This document shows, piece by piece, positions 46,501 through 58,978 of a stretch of 64,000 nucleotides of DNA. This DNA comes from Guadua angustifolia. Its lineage: Eukaryota > Streptophyta > Magnoliopsida > Poales > Poaceae. Position numbers and translations under genes: made by a program. The first letter of the stretch is position 1. Every line of letters starts with the position of its first letter. The notes under the pieces were generated by a model that was not told the origin of the DNA, did not search any database, and saw only the letters and a program-made list of their open reading frames with translations. Location: positions 4,774,001 to 4,838,000 of the forward strand of contig CM070503.1 of the NCBI GenBank assembly GCA_036346375.1. The letters are read 5' to 3'.

Positions 46501-47861
46501 ACGCCTGCAAAATCTCGGGGGTGGGGCGCGCGCGGCCGGCAAGCCGAGTGGCAGCGCGGCCGCGACGTCGCCGTGACAGCGGCGCGCACCCACCTGCAGG
46601 GATCGGGGTCGCCTTCGCCGCGCTGTAGCTACAACTGTAACCTACTGCAAGCGAGTACTACTGATAGTACCGGTACAAGCAAGGCAAGGCCGACATGCCA
46701 GATGAACGTTGATCTACATTAATGTTGCTACTTTTGTGTGTCGCATCCACCGTTTGTTTGTATTCTTCGCCCGCCTTTTCAATTACGTTCGTTCTGCTAT
46801 GCCTGACAGCACCGGCCGGCCGGTCCTTCTTATTATGTTTTTTCCTTGCGCCTAGTTTTAAGAGAGCCCAGTGAAAAATTGTTCCAATCGGTTTGCATTT
46901 TTTGTTTGACTCGGTTTCGACTCGAAATAAACGTGGGCCTGGGCAGGATTTCGTAATAAATACAAAGAGAAAGGGCCGGGTCTATTCAGGTTGAGTTCGT
47001 CGTTCTTGCCAGGCCATTTGATCTCGTATACGTCAGACATATTGTATTGGCCGTGAGTCCTAGTCGCGAGCTTGAGTTTACCCAGTTTCTATGTACCTGT
47101 CGATCGAGCCCATTCGATCCAGATATGGCTCACCGTGAATTGAACTTATATGGAAACTAAAATTAGGCCAGCTCAAGCGTAGCACTATAGTTTGGCAAAG
47201 CTTGCTTGACCCGAGTTTTCCTTGTCAATAAGAGTAAGAATAAAAGAAAATACGTACACATTGTTAGGAATTTATGAATTTCGTGAGAATTCTGCAGCAT
47301 ATTTTACAGGAATCAGTACAACTGCTATAGAAATCCCACCACCAAATCCCATGTTTCAAACGGGCCTGATTGTGGATGTAGTATTGATATCTCCTCGGAC
47401 TCGGAGTCTCAATTTTAACAGCAATGCAAAGATGAAAAAAAAAGTGCAGTACATCAGGTCTGTACCAGCAATGAAAATAAGATGGGGCTTTCATCGGTGT
47501 CATCATTATGTACTTGTCGCGAGACACATGTATGCATGTACTGGTTGACGTTGGTGATGTACTTATCCAAACACTCCTCTTAAAGATAACACAAGTTAAA
47601 ATAACATCGCGGTTGGCGTACGGTCATTTACGACTTTACGCGCCATTCAGACTTGAAAATGTTGCTGTCCCATCGAAATATTAATGCCCATCACAAGTCG
47701 AAGGAACTGGATCGAGTACCCTACTTAATCAAGACTTTTGGTTTGTATTGGAACAGCTAGATGAACAACAACGACGTAGATCTTTACCGCCAATTCCACT
47801 TGCCACGGATAAGGCCAATTAATTCAGTTGCCAGCAGCATGAAACCGGAGAAAAATACTAA
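43575..47861. other. Intergenic, no gene supported
   Basis: 4.3 kb with short overlapping frames only. 45790-46300 and 46360-46640 are GC-richer and have frames on both strands (Ser/Ala/Thr-rich or Arg/Pro-rich) without a domain or a convincing start. 45050-45720 is AT-rich. No transposon ends recognised. Confidence 0.45.
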
Positions 47862-48244
47862 GGCTCTGTTTAGAAGCAAAGTTTTTCAAAACTATAGTAT
47901 TGATATACTATAGTTTGCAATTGTTTTGTCATGGATACCATGGTTTTATCAAACCCCTTTGAAACCATGGTATTTCTTGGAATTATCAACTGTTTGGATA
48001 CAACATCACAAACCATGGTATTTGAATGGAAATAGACAAGAAGCTAGCTAAAATCATGAAAACTTTGGGTTGGAGTGGAGTTTCAAATACTCTAAAAATA
48101 CCATGGTATCTACCAAACCATGGTTTTTAATATAAAGTTTTTGGCATGGTAACCAAACACCTTATAGTATAAAATACTATGGTATTCTTAGAAATCATGA
48201 TATTACTTAGAAACTATGAAAATACATTGCTTTCAAACAGGGTC
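47862..48244. mobile_element. Tourist-like MITE, family A, copy 3
   Basis: 383 bp with TAA duplication (47859-47861, 48245-48247). Opposite orientation to the two copies beside the DEFL genes and more diverged, so it is an independent insertion. Confidence 0.9.
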
Positions 48245-48247
48245 TAA

Positions 48248-49863
48248 AGGTTGCTCTTAGTCTAGGAGTGACCGACTGTGACAGCTTTTCACATGTGTCA
48301 AGTAACTCCAGTTAACCCCCTTTTCCAGACCACTATTAGGCGAAAAATTGCAGCATGGAATTCCGTAAAAGAAAGTTTGCAAAAGCCTGCACAAGAGAGA
48401 GAAAGAGAGGGGATCAGAATTTTACTTTTCGTTGAAAACCGTTTGAAATTTCCTTGTATCACTCTGATTTGGAAAAGGGTTTCGTTCTTCAAATTCAAAT
48501 TCAAAAAATTTGAGAAATTTAAAGAAATCCAAAAGTTTCGTACAATTAGTATTAATAGCTTTATGACTTCTGGTTTGAATATTTTTGAAAAAACGAAGTT
48601 TGGAATTTTATAACTTTTTTTTGCAATTTTTCCTATTTTCCCCTAATTTTTCAACATGTCGCCAATTTTTGTGAAAACGCTCTAAATTCACCGCTTTTCG
48701 AGCAATTTTTTACATTTTCATTTGAATTTCGCTTCATGGTTTGATCGGATTTCAAATTAGTTTGACACTTTTGAAACCATTCGATTTTTCACGAATTTCG
48801 GTATCACCGGCTCGTCGAAATCTGAGGTCGAAACAGTATCGTTAACCCGGGGGTTAAGCAGGCATGGATTATGTATGATGATCAAACTGCAACACAGCTA
48901 GCTTTCGATCCAGCAATTAAACATGTGGATCCCAGAGCAAAGCGCCATCGAACGAACACGTACGTGCCTACAATTATCATAACCACACTGTCAAAAGGAA
49001 GAAAGAAAAGAGAAAACGAAGCTATATATTGATAGCCATCGATCTACCATGCAGTCATGCGCTAGCTAGCACCGCAAAGCTATAAAGAGATAAAAACGTG
49101 CATGCACCATCCCTGCACCGGCCGGCATGCAGCAGGATCGCAGGAGAGGCAGCGACTAGCATAGAGCGAACAAGCAGAATGCAAGCACGTCGCCGTCCCC
49201 AGGAGGACCACCTGTGGTGTCTCATGTTCTAAAGGAGCCAACCCCCATAAAGAAACCTACAGCCAATCCAGGGGACGCAGAGGAGAGGGGAGAGCGATGG
49301 ATGGATGGAGTCACACTACCCATCTCCCCACTTGATGGCCACTGATAGCTACAGATGCATGAAAGCTAGACAAAGAAAATAAAATTTCCTCCTCTACCTG
49401 CGCGTGTGTGTACACATATGTAGTCCTCCCATGTTTGCTAAGAAATGGGGCGCGCATGTGAGAGACGAGATTAGCCAGCACTAGCGCTGGCACTGGCAGC
49501 CTAGCTAGCTAGCACCAGCAGGTAGCCAGGGCACAAGCAGCAACTGCAGCTGCCACTGCAGCTGCATTTGTACTTGGTGATGAGAGTGGGAGAGATTTAA
49601 CCTTAGTCCCCTCGGCTCTTACATGCATGGTCCCCTCCCATCCCGTCCGACCTTACATCGGCCATCCCCTTAAAACCGCACCAACTCGTAGCTAAATTCT
49701 TCAGCACACAGCTGACAGACAGAAGCAAATAGCAGCAAGCTAGCTAGCTTAGTCGCCACCAACGCGCGCACACGCAAGCGTTGAATCCGGGGTAGCTGCC
49801 GCTGCGACGTAGCTAGGCACGTAGAATCCTTCAGCTCACGTCGTAGCAGCTAGCTAGCTAGGC
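48248..49863. other. Upstream region of the C2H2 gene
   Basis: 48290-48850 is an old repeat rich in aaattt-type runs ending in gttaacccgggggttaa. 48900-49863 is the gene's 5' flank, with many agctagct and tgcatgca palindromes. No clear TATA box can be chosen. Confidence 0.45.
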
Positions 49864-50676
49864 ATGGCGAAGCCGCAGGACGTGCACAGTGTCGACTCGT
49901 TCTCGCAGCTGCCGTTCATCCGGCCGCCGTCGCAGCAGCAGCCGCGGGACACCATCCGGCTTTTCGGCTGCGAATTCTCCAACGACCTTCGGCGGGACAC
50001 CAAGGAGGCCGCGGTTGCAAGCTCCCCGGACGCGGCCAACGGCAGCACGGTCACGTCCGAGGGCAACGGCGGTGGCGCCAAGAACGGTGGTGCGGCCACG
50101 GCGGAGCGCAAGTTCGAGTGTCACTACTGCTGCCGCAACTTCCCGACGTCGCAGGCGCTGGGCGGGCACCAGAACGCGCACAAGCGCGAGCGCCAGCACG
50201 CCAAGCGGGCCCACCTCCAGGCCTCCCTCGCCATGCACCGATACGTGCCGGGCCACATGTACGGCCTCTTCAACTACCACCACATCGGCCGCTTCGACCA
50301 GCCGCCGACGACGCCTCCGCCGCCGGCGCACTACCCTATGTGGACCAGCGCTAGCCCGGGAGCCGCCTACGCGGGGCTAGGCTCCATGTCGCAGCCCATT
50401 AACGGTAGCCCGGTGCAGGGGCTTTGCAGGGTGCCGCCACCGATGGAGAATTTTGGCACGGCGCCAGGCCGGCATGGCGTTGACACGCCGATGGTGGTGG
50501 TTTCGGCAGGGGAGGTGGGGTGCAAGGAGGTGACATGCAAGGACGAGAAGGTGGTGATGATGAGCTTGCTGTCGTCCTCGCCGTCGTTGTCGTCGTGCTC
50601 ATCCACGTCGCCGGAGAAGCTAGGTAGGTGTGAATTGGGGCAGAAGGAGGCTGTTAGCTTGGACCTCCATTTGTAA
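49864..50676 (+). CDS. Single-finger C2H2 zinc finger repressor, GIS/ZFP5/ZFP8-like
   Basis: Intronless 270-residue frame with a good plant start context (aggcATGGCG). IRLFGCEF at residues 31-38 is the motif typical of the GIS/ZFP5/ZFP6/ZFP8 clade. One C2H2 finger (Cys86, Cys89, His102, His106) carries the plant-specific QALGGH core and is followed by a basic KRERQHAKR stretch, probably the nuclear signal. A Pro/His-rich middle and Ser-rich tail lead to SLDLHL at the C-terminus, an EAR repression motif. In Arabidopsis this clade sits in gibberellin and cytokinin control of trichome and root-hair initiation; a role here is inferred from family only. GC-rich codons and the intact frame indicate a functional gene. 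It is isolated, with no neighbouring gene on its strand. The exact orthologue is not assigned. Confidence 0.92.
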   Translation: MAKPQDVHSVDSFSQLPFIRPPSQQQPRDTIRLFGCEFSNDLRRDTKEAAVASSPDAANGSTVTSEGNGGGAKNGGAATAERKFECHYCCRNFPTSQALGGHQNAHKRERQHAKRAHLQASLAMHRYVPGHMYGLFNYHHIGRFDQPPTTPPPPAHYPMWTSASPGAAYAGLGSMSQPINGSPVQGLCRVPPPMENFGTAPGRHGVDTPMVVVSAGEVGCKEVTCKDEKVVMMSLLSSSPSLSSCSSTSPEKLGRCELGQKEAVSLDLHL

Positions 50677-51624
50677 TTCTTGTTTAGGTTTCTTGTGAAT
50701 TAGCAGTTGCAAGTGCATGTCTATTCTCATAGCTTAAGTAATCTCCCTCGTTTTTTTTGCCGTCTTGAAATCCAAGTTTGGCTAGCTAGCCTGTTGCCCT
50801 TTTTTATTCCAAGTGAAGAAAAAGGACTTCCTTTAATTTGCAATGAGGAGGAAAAATATCCAATTGCAAAAGATTGATGCACTAGTTAATTAATGTTGTT
50901 AAATTCTTGACATGTCATCTGAAGAGAAAGTAGATAAATTACCTGATCCGTTAATTTGCACGCATGGAATAAGCAGGCATACCTACAGAAATTGTAGAAA
51001 GAAGGTTCATGCGTGGTAGATTGAAAATGTGTGGATCCAACACTGCCGTACATGGGACCGTATATATACTGTACATGACCTTTCTTTTTCTCCCCCTGGC
51101 CCAATTATACGTCCGTCTGAATTGATTTGTACAGACCACAGAGATGGCTCTTTAGAGCATGTGCTCTGCTCCAAGCCAGGTATTTCATGTACTTTGTGGG
51201 CATCCTCTTATAGATGAGTAATATAATTTACTAATGGCAGATTGGCGCGTAAACAAAAAGGCCAATCATAGTGACAGGAAATTAAAATGAGAAATCCAAC
51301 TCTTCTTTGTATTACGTACGGACAGTTTTTTTTTTGGGGTAAGAAGCGATCAATGCCTCGCAATAAAACTCTTTAATCAAAAGTCCATACGTCAGGAAAG
51401 CTTAATCTTGCACTCCCCCTTAGCTCACGGCTATTGACAATGCACTAAAAAGTCAAGAAGTGCACTAATTAGGATAGGCACCTTTGAGAAGAACAAGCAA
51501 GGTGGCCCGTACATTTGCACTTGCATTATCCTTAAAGTATATTTATATAACTTGGTAATATATATGTAATTTCCTTTTTTTAAATTGATAGTTGCAGAAT
51601 TCCATTTATAATATTTTAATACAA
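50677..51624. other. 3' flank of the C2H2 gene
   Basis: Presumed 3' untranslated region and downstream DNA. T-rich stretches follow the stop; no defined polyadenylation site is chosen. Nothing else recognised. Confidence 0.4.
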
Positions 51625-52912
51625 TATACTCAATCCATTTCACAGTACTTATCACATATGACCGAAACTTTCTTTCTCAAATACTCACATAGCAAAATAA
51701 TAAACGTAGCATAACATAACATTTTTCATTTATATTGTCATCTCTTTATTTTATTATTACTATACTTGTCACTTTCTTTTAGTCCTTTTTTTAATTGACA
51801 TATTATTACTTATACCGGTAAAGTCGAGTAAACACCTGTTAATGTATCATCCTTTTAATCCCTCAATTCCGTGAAGGCCCACCAAATAAAGGGCAAAATG
51901 TTTTCATTTTTTGCAAGAACTTATAGCATATTTTGTTTTTTTCTTAGAGACTGTAGGTAAAAAAAATGTCTCGACTTTTATTATATAAAAGTTAATAATA
52001 TATAGAAATCTAATTTCATACCTTATTTATTTTTTTTCTCGAATTAGCATATTTCTGTATTTTTTATTTTGAATAAAACCCAAATTTCTATTTTTCACTT
52101 AGTATGGAATTAAAAATAATCCTTAATTTCCTTTTATTTATATTCCTATATTATTTTTGTTATTGTTTTTATTTAATTTATGTTTTATGTTAGAATTTAT
52201 ATACAAATCTAACCGCCAATTTTCATTTAATTTTATTCCAAATTTCATCTATGTACGGGTTTTAATTTAGAGTTCGTATGAAAATCAAATATCTAATTTC
52301 CTTTTATTTTATATTATAAATTTCTATTATTTTTTATTTACTTCAGCTTTTGTTAGAATTCATATACAAATCCAAATGCTAATTTTTATTCTAAATTTCA
52401 GCTATGTGCAGGTTTAAATTTGAAGTTTGTATGAAAATAAAATTGTAGATTTCCTTTCATTTTTATTCCCTATTTTCTGTTTTTGCTGTGCTTAGTACAA
52501 ACTATTTCTTTAATTTAAGGCATCAATTTTATTGTTATTTTTTATTTAATTTCAAACATTAGTTTTAGGTTAGAATTTGTGTACAATTCAAACTACTAGT
52601 TTTCTTCTAATTTTTATTACAAATTGCTGCCATGTACTAGTTTTAATTTTGATTCCGTAAAAAATCAAATGGTTAACTTATTTTTATTATGCATTTATGT
52701 TGTTTTTTATTTTATTACACCATTGTAATTTGGATAGATAGATGTTTAGATATTTTCTTTAACTAATAATATCCGATAGCTATTATAGTTCAACTTAGTC
52801 AGGCTTCACTGATTAAGGGCTAGATTTTTTTGTGAGAATTTCTAACGTGTTTCTCTTTTTTCTTAGCAGCTCTAAGAGTCCTGTCATGAGCTTTTAATAT
52901 ATAATAGATATT
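51625..52912. repeat. AT-rich dispersed repeat, second copy
   Basis: Shares the start block (cttatcacatatgaccgaaa, cataacataacatttttcat) and end module (gattaagggctagat, gagcttttaatatataatag) with 19235-21275, but has fewer internal modules. Confidence 0.6.
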
Positions 52913-53721
52913 ATGTACTGAGTGTGATTCAAGAAATAAACAAATGGTCAAACACTATTGAACTAATGGATTTGCAATCAATACTTCACATGGAGAGAAA
53001 AGTTTGCAAATATCAAAAGGGAACATTAGTTATGGGAATTTATATGTACTAGATCAACTGCTCTAATGATATAGGAATAGCTTGAGACTATGCATGTGAA
53101 TTGATAATTAATTGAGCAACTAGCGTCTGGATTGGACATTTGGACGCTAGCTCCGTACGCCCTTCTTTGCCATCAGATCTTGCTGCCATTGATTTCTATC
53201 GTCCAATTTTCATGCACTAAACACATTGTATCCCCCATTTATTTCTTGCCCTTTTTCCCTAGGCATCTGGGTGTGGCTGTGAGATTACCGCAGGAAGTGG
53301 TAGTGGATGTTCATGAGGTCTCAGCATTTGGAGGGAGAGATAGATTTAGCAAGAGATGGCTGGCCTGGTGCCCTTCCGACCACCATCGCTACTGTGAAAC
53401 CCCTCTATTTGTAGCCACTGGAGTAGGAAGAGAGTGGAGCAAGCGGAGCTGATGGTGGTGGTCGTGAATCTCAAACGTGGTTGCCATGGCCTCAAGCGAT
53501 GCCTACTTCATGTGCTTTGCCTGCAACAAAAAAAATTACTTAAGTGCAACAAATCATAACTCGATTACAACATAAAAACAACTTACTACAATATTTTGAG
53601 ATAATACATTGCCAAAAAAAAATCATGGCTAGAACATGTTGTAAAAAAAAAATTCTCGTTGCAACAAAAAAAAATGCTCAAGTACAACAAATCATTACGT
53701 CGATTGCAATATAAAACAATT
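52913..53721. other. Intergenic with a direct repeat
   Basis: A 106-residue plus frame (53132-53452) shows no domain. From 53540 the sequence gtgcaacaaatcataactcg recurs about 136 bp later (53676), and the CACTA-type element is inserted in the second unit. Confidence 0.4.
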
Positions 53722-54395
53722 CACTACTACAGAATCGACCTTCACAAACGGCCTATTATAAGCGGTTAATTGCGTACCGCTTGTACTCTCTGCACCACAA
53801 GCGGTTCATGGGCAACAGACCAAAAAGAGTCTCTAGAAGCGGTTCTAGACACGAACCCCTTCTAAAGCCTTAGCTCTAGAAGCGGTTCGTGTCCCGAACC
53901 CTTCTAAAAACTTTAGAAGGGTTCGTGACACTAACCCCTTCTAAAGCTCCTCGAGCTCTAAAGCGGTTCGTGTCACGAACCCTTCTAGAGCTCTAGAAGC
54001 TGTTCGAGACACGAACCCTTCTAGAGCCCTAGCTCTAGAAGCGGTTGAGACACGAACCCTTCTAGAGCCGACTCTAGAAGGGGTTCGTGTCCCCAACCGC
54101 TTTAAGCTTCCCAATTTTCGAAATAATAAAAGGAATGCATGCCCTACTCTATCGAGAGCACGCGTGGGTGGGTTGGTTAGATGGGTGAGGCGTGGGTCAC
54201 GAGGAGGGTGAGGAGGTCATGAGTTCAATCCAGTCCTCACAATATTATTTGTCTTTTGAAGTCGACTTCTACAAGCGGTTATAAAACCGCTTGTGATACT
54301 GACGGGAGTATCACTCACGGTTGCTTACAAGCGGTTCTAAAACCGCTTCTAAAAACGGTTTCAAACCGCTTGTGATAGTCCCATCTGTAGTAGTG
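53722..54395. mobile_element. Non-autonomous CACTA element, 674 bp, repeat-built
   Basis: The ends are CACTACTACAGAATCG and, reversed, CACTACTACAGATGGGAC. The 3-bp duplication ATT flanks it (53719-53721, 54396-54398). The inside is dominated by direct and inverted copies of tctagaagcggttcgtgtc and, near the right end, acaagcggtt..aaccgcttgt. No coding capacity; it would depend on a transposase elsewhere. Confidence 0.9.
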
Positions 54396-54398
54396 ATT

Positions 54399-56270
54399 TA
54401 CTACAATATTTTGAGAGAACACACCATAACAAAGCTAGCTAATTACTTTGTACAACAATTAAGAAAATAGACAATAAATTAAGAAAACACTTGAAACCAC
54501 CTACTTGGGTTGGATGGGTGTGGTTGGTGCCAGTGATACGAGCTCGAACCTAGTGACCTTACGACCACCACCGCGCGTGAGTGTGGTCACGTGAGAAGGA
54601 GAATACAAATTAAGGAGCAAGAGGGAGTTGGCTGATGACGGACTTGGAGCGCAGAAGCAGTCGCCATGGCCTCGGGATGCATTGTCGCTATTCTTGGCTT
54701 TCCATTATGCGATTTAGGAAGCCTCGTCTCTTCCACCGTAGGGTAGAGCAAAAGATGTTGCAACATGCCTCCTATGGTGGCAAATCACTTGCACATATGG
54801 GCCCAGATAAGATAAGGCAGCGGTATGGCAAATTCAAGAACGGAGAGAGATTTGGACGGGTAAGAAACCTTAGCTGGGGTAAAAAGATGAAGGGTTGTGT
54901 TGGTGGACTAAGGTACATGGATGGTAAGGAGGAAGAGGATTGCGGACACGATAGCGACACGTGGGTTTGGACGTCCGAATTTTTCCGTTTTGTCATACGC
55001 TCGAGCACAAGCGATAATTAATTTCTTACTAAGCAATCTTTACCGTAGATTTTTCATCCTTGGGGAACGTGGAATTTATATGTAATCTGAGTAATTAACT
55101 CCAGTATAATCCGCATCCACCGGAAAAGGCTGCCTCATCCATAGACCTAATTCTAGTTAACAGTAACACACATTACACTGCAAGAACTTAATTACTACAT
55201 GTAATGGTGTACGTACAATTGATCTGTATCAAAATCGCGGATTTCCCCATGATGTTACACAGTTAAATAGGATGAATTATCCTCCCCAAGGACACATATA
55301 TACAACCTTCCACGTCCGAGAACAGCTAAAGATCATTGCACATTGTACGACTACAGTACTTTCCAGAATTCAATTTCGGTCGACGCAGTTGTCTTCATTT
55401 GGTGTCCAATCGTCCCAACAAAGGCACAGCATGCTGACATATTCTGCGGTGCATGCTTCGTCATTTACTACATATATGCACGGTAATTAACAATGCTGAA
55501 ACGGAAGACCGGTACTGCAGCCTACTGCTTACAGTGTAAATGCCGTAAGAGGTGTTTCCATATTTTAGAGTTATCACTAAATTACTCTTAAACTTTTAAT
55601 ATCTCCATAGTTTATTTTTTTGGTATTTTTTTATGCTAGTTCGATGGATAGTTTAGTAAGGATGGCAAAAAAAGCCTCGGATATTGAATGGGCCGGCCGG
55701 ATCAAGCTAGCTAGCTAACTTCTGCTCGACATGCTGCATAAAGCCCCCTATCGCGTGTGAAAGTCATTGCCATCAATTCCGCTCAACTGCTTGCCAATTG
55801 CATATGCAACTTTTTTATGTTTACAGATACATCTAGGTACGTAGGACGTACAGCCATAAATTAAGACACATCCAGACAGACAGCCTATGCATGCAAAGTC
55901 GCTGCTTGCTTTGGCAATAAAGCTCGGTCTTACGGACAAACAAGAATTGGAGCAGGCGCAATTGATTTCTCCAACTAAAAACATCTTAATTATCATTGCA
56001 AACGAATATGCTCGTGATCTTGCACTTTGTGCCACAGCAAAGTCTATCGCATGCTATACATGCATGCTCTCTAGCACAGCAATGTACTACTACCAATGCA
56101 ATGCATCATCGGTCTTAGTGTGGCCCGAAACACTTGAGATCAGGAAAGCTCATGGATGCAAGCTCCAGGGGACAAGCAAACAAGCCAAGGACAAACAAAC
56201 GATGAGAGAGGCCTGCGCACCGCGTAGCTATCTAACTTAATTGGTACTACCAGAAGCGGCTAGCTAGAGC
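54399..56270. other. Intergenic, no gene supported
   Basis: A 128-residue plus frame (54635-55021) and shorter frames have no recognisable domain; the stretch before it continues the repeat flanking the CACTA insertion. 55680-56250 is ordinary AT-rich DNA. Confidence 0.4.

Positions 56271-56299
<29 letters not shown>
56271..56299. repeat. (TA)n microsatellite
   Basis: Fourteen uninterrupted TA units. Confidence 0.95.
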
Positions 56300-56302
<3 letters not shown>

Positions 56303-56907
56303 ATGATGGTGTGGTATACACCAAGAAAGCTACAGGTCAGTGCTGATCGGCCGGGCGGGTTCATGCTACAGTTGCAGCTAGTACTGCGTGTCCTCTCCAC
56401 AGATCTAAATAGCCTGGGGCACTGCATCATGCTTTCATGCACGCCAGTTGGTTTTTCACTGCATGCACAACATATGAGTCCAGCTCTCCAGCAGGCAGCA
56501 GTACCAGTACCACCACCACCACCACCGCGCTGCATGCAGCGGTTGCCGGCCAGGACCAGCGCCAAAAGACGCAGCTGTACTTGGACAGTGCGAAGCCATG
56601 CACGGATCCATCGATAGATCGATGGACAGCGGCCAGGCCGAGTCGCCGACATGGGCCAGCCGCCCTCCGGCAGGCATCGATCTAGAGAGAGCTAGCGAGA
56701 GACCGATCGGCTGCTACTGCCTACTGGGATTGGATAACGCAGGCTTGGCTGGTCAGATTCACAGAGTAGCAGTCGACCGTCGATCTGACATGCATGCATG
56801 CAGAACGCCTGCCTGCCTATGTATCCACCTCAAATGAATGATCTGATCTCTTTTTGCATGCATGCTGTGCATGGCACACGTTTTAAGGAAATCATGGGCA
56901 CCCACAG
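56300..56907. other. Intergenic, no gene recognised
   Basis: Overlapping frames on both strands around a short accaccacc run (56507-56525). Rich in tgcatgca and atcgatcgat palindromes. Confidence 0.4.
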
Positions 56908-58049
56908 CCGTCCACGAATTTTTTTTAATAATACATTTTCTAAAAGTAATTTTGATATTAATACACAAAAAAAATAAAATTGCAAAAATAATACTGCTTC
57001 GCCAAACGGCACTGTGAAATAGGAGTAGTCACCAGGTGGCTGGACAAAGTTGATATTTTCACCATACCGTTTGACGACTACTCGTTAATCCAGCACTTAA
57101 CGCTGCGCTGTCAGAGCTCGCGCGACACGTGGCAATTGTCACCGTACGGTTCGGCGGAAACAGGATGTCGCCAAACGGTACAGTGTCAAACAGTTGTCGC
57201 CGAACCATACGGTGATAACTGGCCCGCATAAACATGAATTTTTTTAATAATACATTTTGTAAAAGTAATTGTGACATTAATACGCAAAATAATAAAATTT
57301 CAAAAATAATTCTCCGTCGCCATATGGTTAGGAGACAATAGCGCAAAACGCAGAAAGAACTGAGTTAGCGCTGATGTAGTGTCTCTGTCGCCAAATAAAA
57401 ATATGACAGACTTCTGTCGTCAAACCATACATTCTACAGAGCCCCCAAACCAACCAGATAAATTCTAAAAATCATGAAAAAAATTTTGGAGGAAATTAAA
57501 TTTATGAGGAACATATTGGCACTGGTTTCATTCAAAAATTCTTGTGAGCATTAATTATTAAAAGTCAGTGTTATTTTGACGGTTGCTAGAATTTTAGAGT
57601 TCATACTAGGGTTCAATAAATTCAAAAAATTCTTATTTGTCGGTGATAATTCATGTAGTATTTTATAAAATTATTTGTCAGTTAATTTTTTAACAAAAAA
57701 TCAAATTTCTTTGTTCCTCATTCTCTTTCGATGTGTGAAAAATTTGATGACAAATCATAGTAAAATATTGAATAAAACCCGACATTGATATTACAAAGTG
57801 TAGGATTAAGTCACAAACTAGGATACAACATAGGTACATATATGTCTTAGGAAATTCATAAAACTAGGATACAACATAGGTACAGAATAATATATTCTAT
57901 GGCCATGGTTGTCGTAATAAGTCGCTACTATAAAAATTATAATAGTTATCTATTTGTTCCTGACGGGGTACTACATTTGGATACCTGATAGCCGAGCGAA
58001 GAGAAAGAGGGAACAGCCGAGCGAAGAGAGAGATCGAGGGAGACGCGCG

Positions 58050-58262
58050 GGCTGGCCAGCTAGGGTTAACACATATGTTAAATTCGTGGGCTAGGTGGCC
58101 ACGAATTTAATTAAATTCGTGCGCTATTAATAAAATACCGACAAATTTAGTTAAATACGTGGGTATTTGCGTAAACCGACAAATTTAAATATATAAATTC
58201 GTGGGTTTTTTTTTGCCCACGAATTTAAATAAACCCACGAATTTTCCCCTGTTTCTTGTAGT
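58050..58262. mobile_element. Possible CACTA end nested in the inverted-repeat element
   Basis: Ends ...cccctgtttcttgtagtg, the reverse of a CACTACAAGAAACAGGGG terminus, preceded by subterminal acgaatttaa..ttaaattcgt repeats. No matching left end or target duplication was found. Confidence 0.45.
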
Positions 58263-58796
58263 GAGGGCTTAATGTAATATCATCGTCAGGATTCGGAGGA
58301 CTCCGAGGATGCAAGTTTCATGGCCTAGGTGGCATGAAATCGTCATCATGATCATCATTTGTATAGTTAGGAGCTAGCGCTCCTTCAGTGCTAGTTAGAC
58401 GTCCTCTTGCATTGTTTCTTGAACGGCTTGTTGTAGTAGTTCTTGAACGGCCTGTTATGATAGTACTTGAACGTTGAGGTTTAGGCGACATGAAATCGTC
58501 GTTATCATTGTCAAAATAAATTTTTAGCCATTATTGTGACGACATAGACAAAATAAATTTTTATATTATTACTAACATGTAATACCACTAACTTAAATTA
58601 AACAGCGCTAATTAACTATCCGGCTATCAATACTACAATATTATAGTACACATCTAATATCGCTAATATAAAAGAAAAGCACTAATTAAACTAAGTCTAA
58701 CATAAACTACAATATTACTATCCCTAGCCAACTAATAACAATCATGTAAATTCAAATCTTACGTCTATTAGTAACATTAAAAAGTTACAATGTTAC

Positions 58797-58978
58797 CTTC
58801 TTCTTTCTTCCTTTTCTTTCTAACCCCCTCTCTCTCTCCCTCTCTTCCTCCTCTCCCTCTTTCTCTTTCCCAGGCTTCCTTTCTCCCGAGCTCCCTCTCC
58901 CTCTCTTCCTCCTCTCTCTCCCTCTCACTCTCCTCCTCCTCTCTCTCGGTTGGCGCCCGCTCGCTCTCACTTTTTTTT
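58797..58978. repeat. Polypyrimidine low-complexity tract
   Basis: Runs of ctct, cctc and tttt. The frames on both strands (Ser/Leu-rich, or Glu/Arg-rich in reverse) are translations of this tract and not genes. Confidence 0.85.

Noticed and set aside
54635..55021. 128-residue plus frame
   Set aside because: No domain and surrounded by repeat sequence; the start context and composition do not support a gene.
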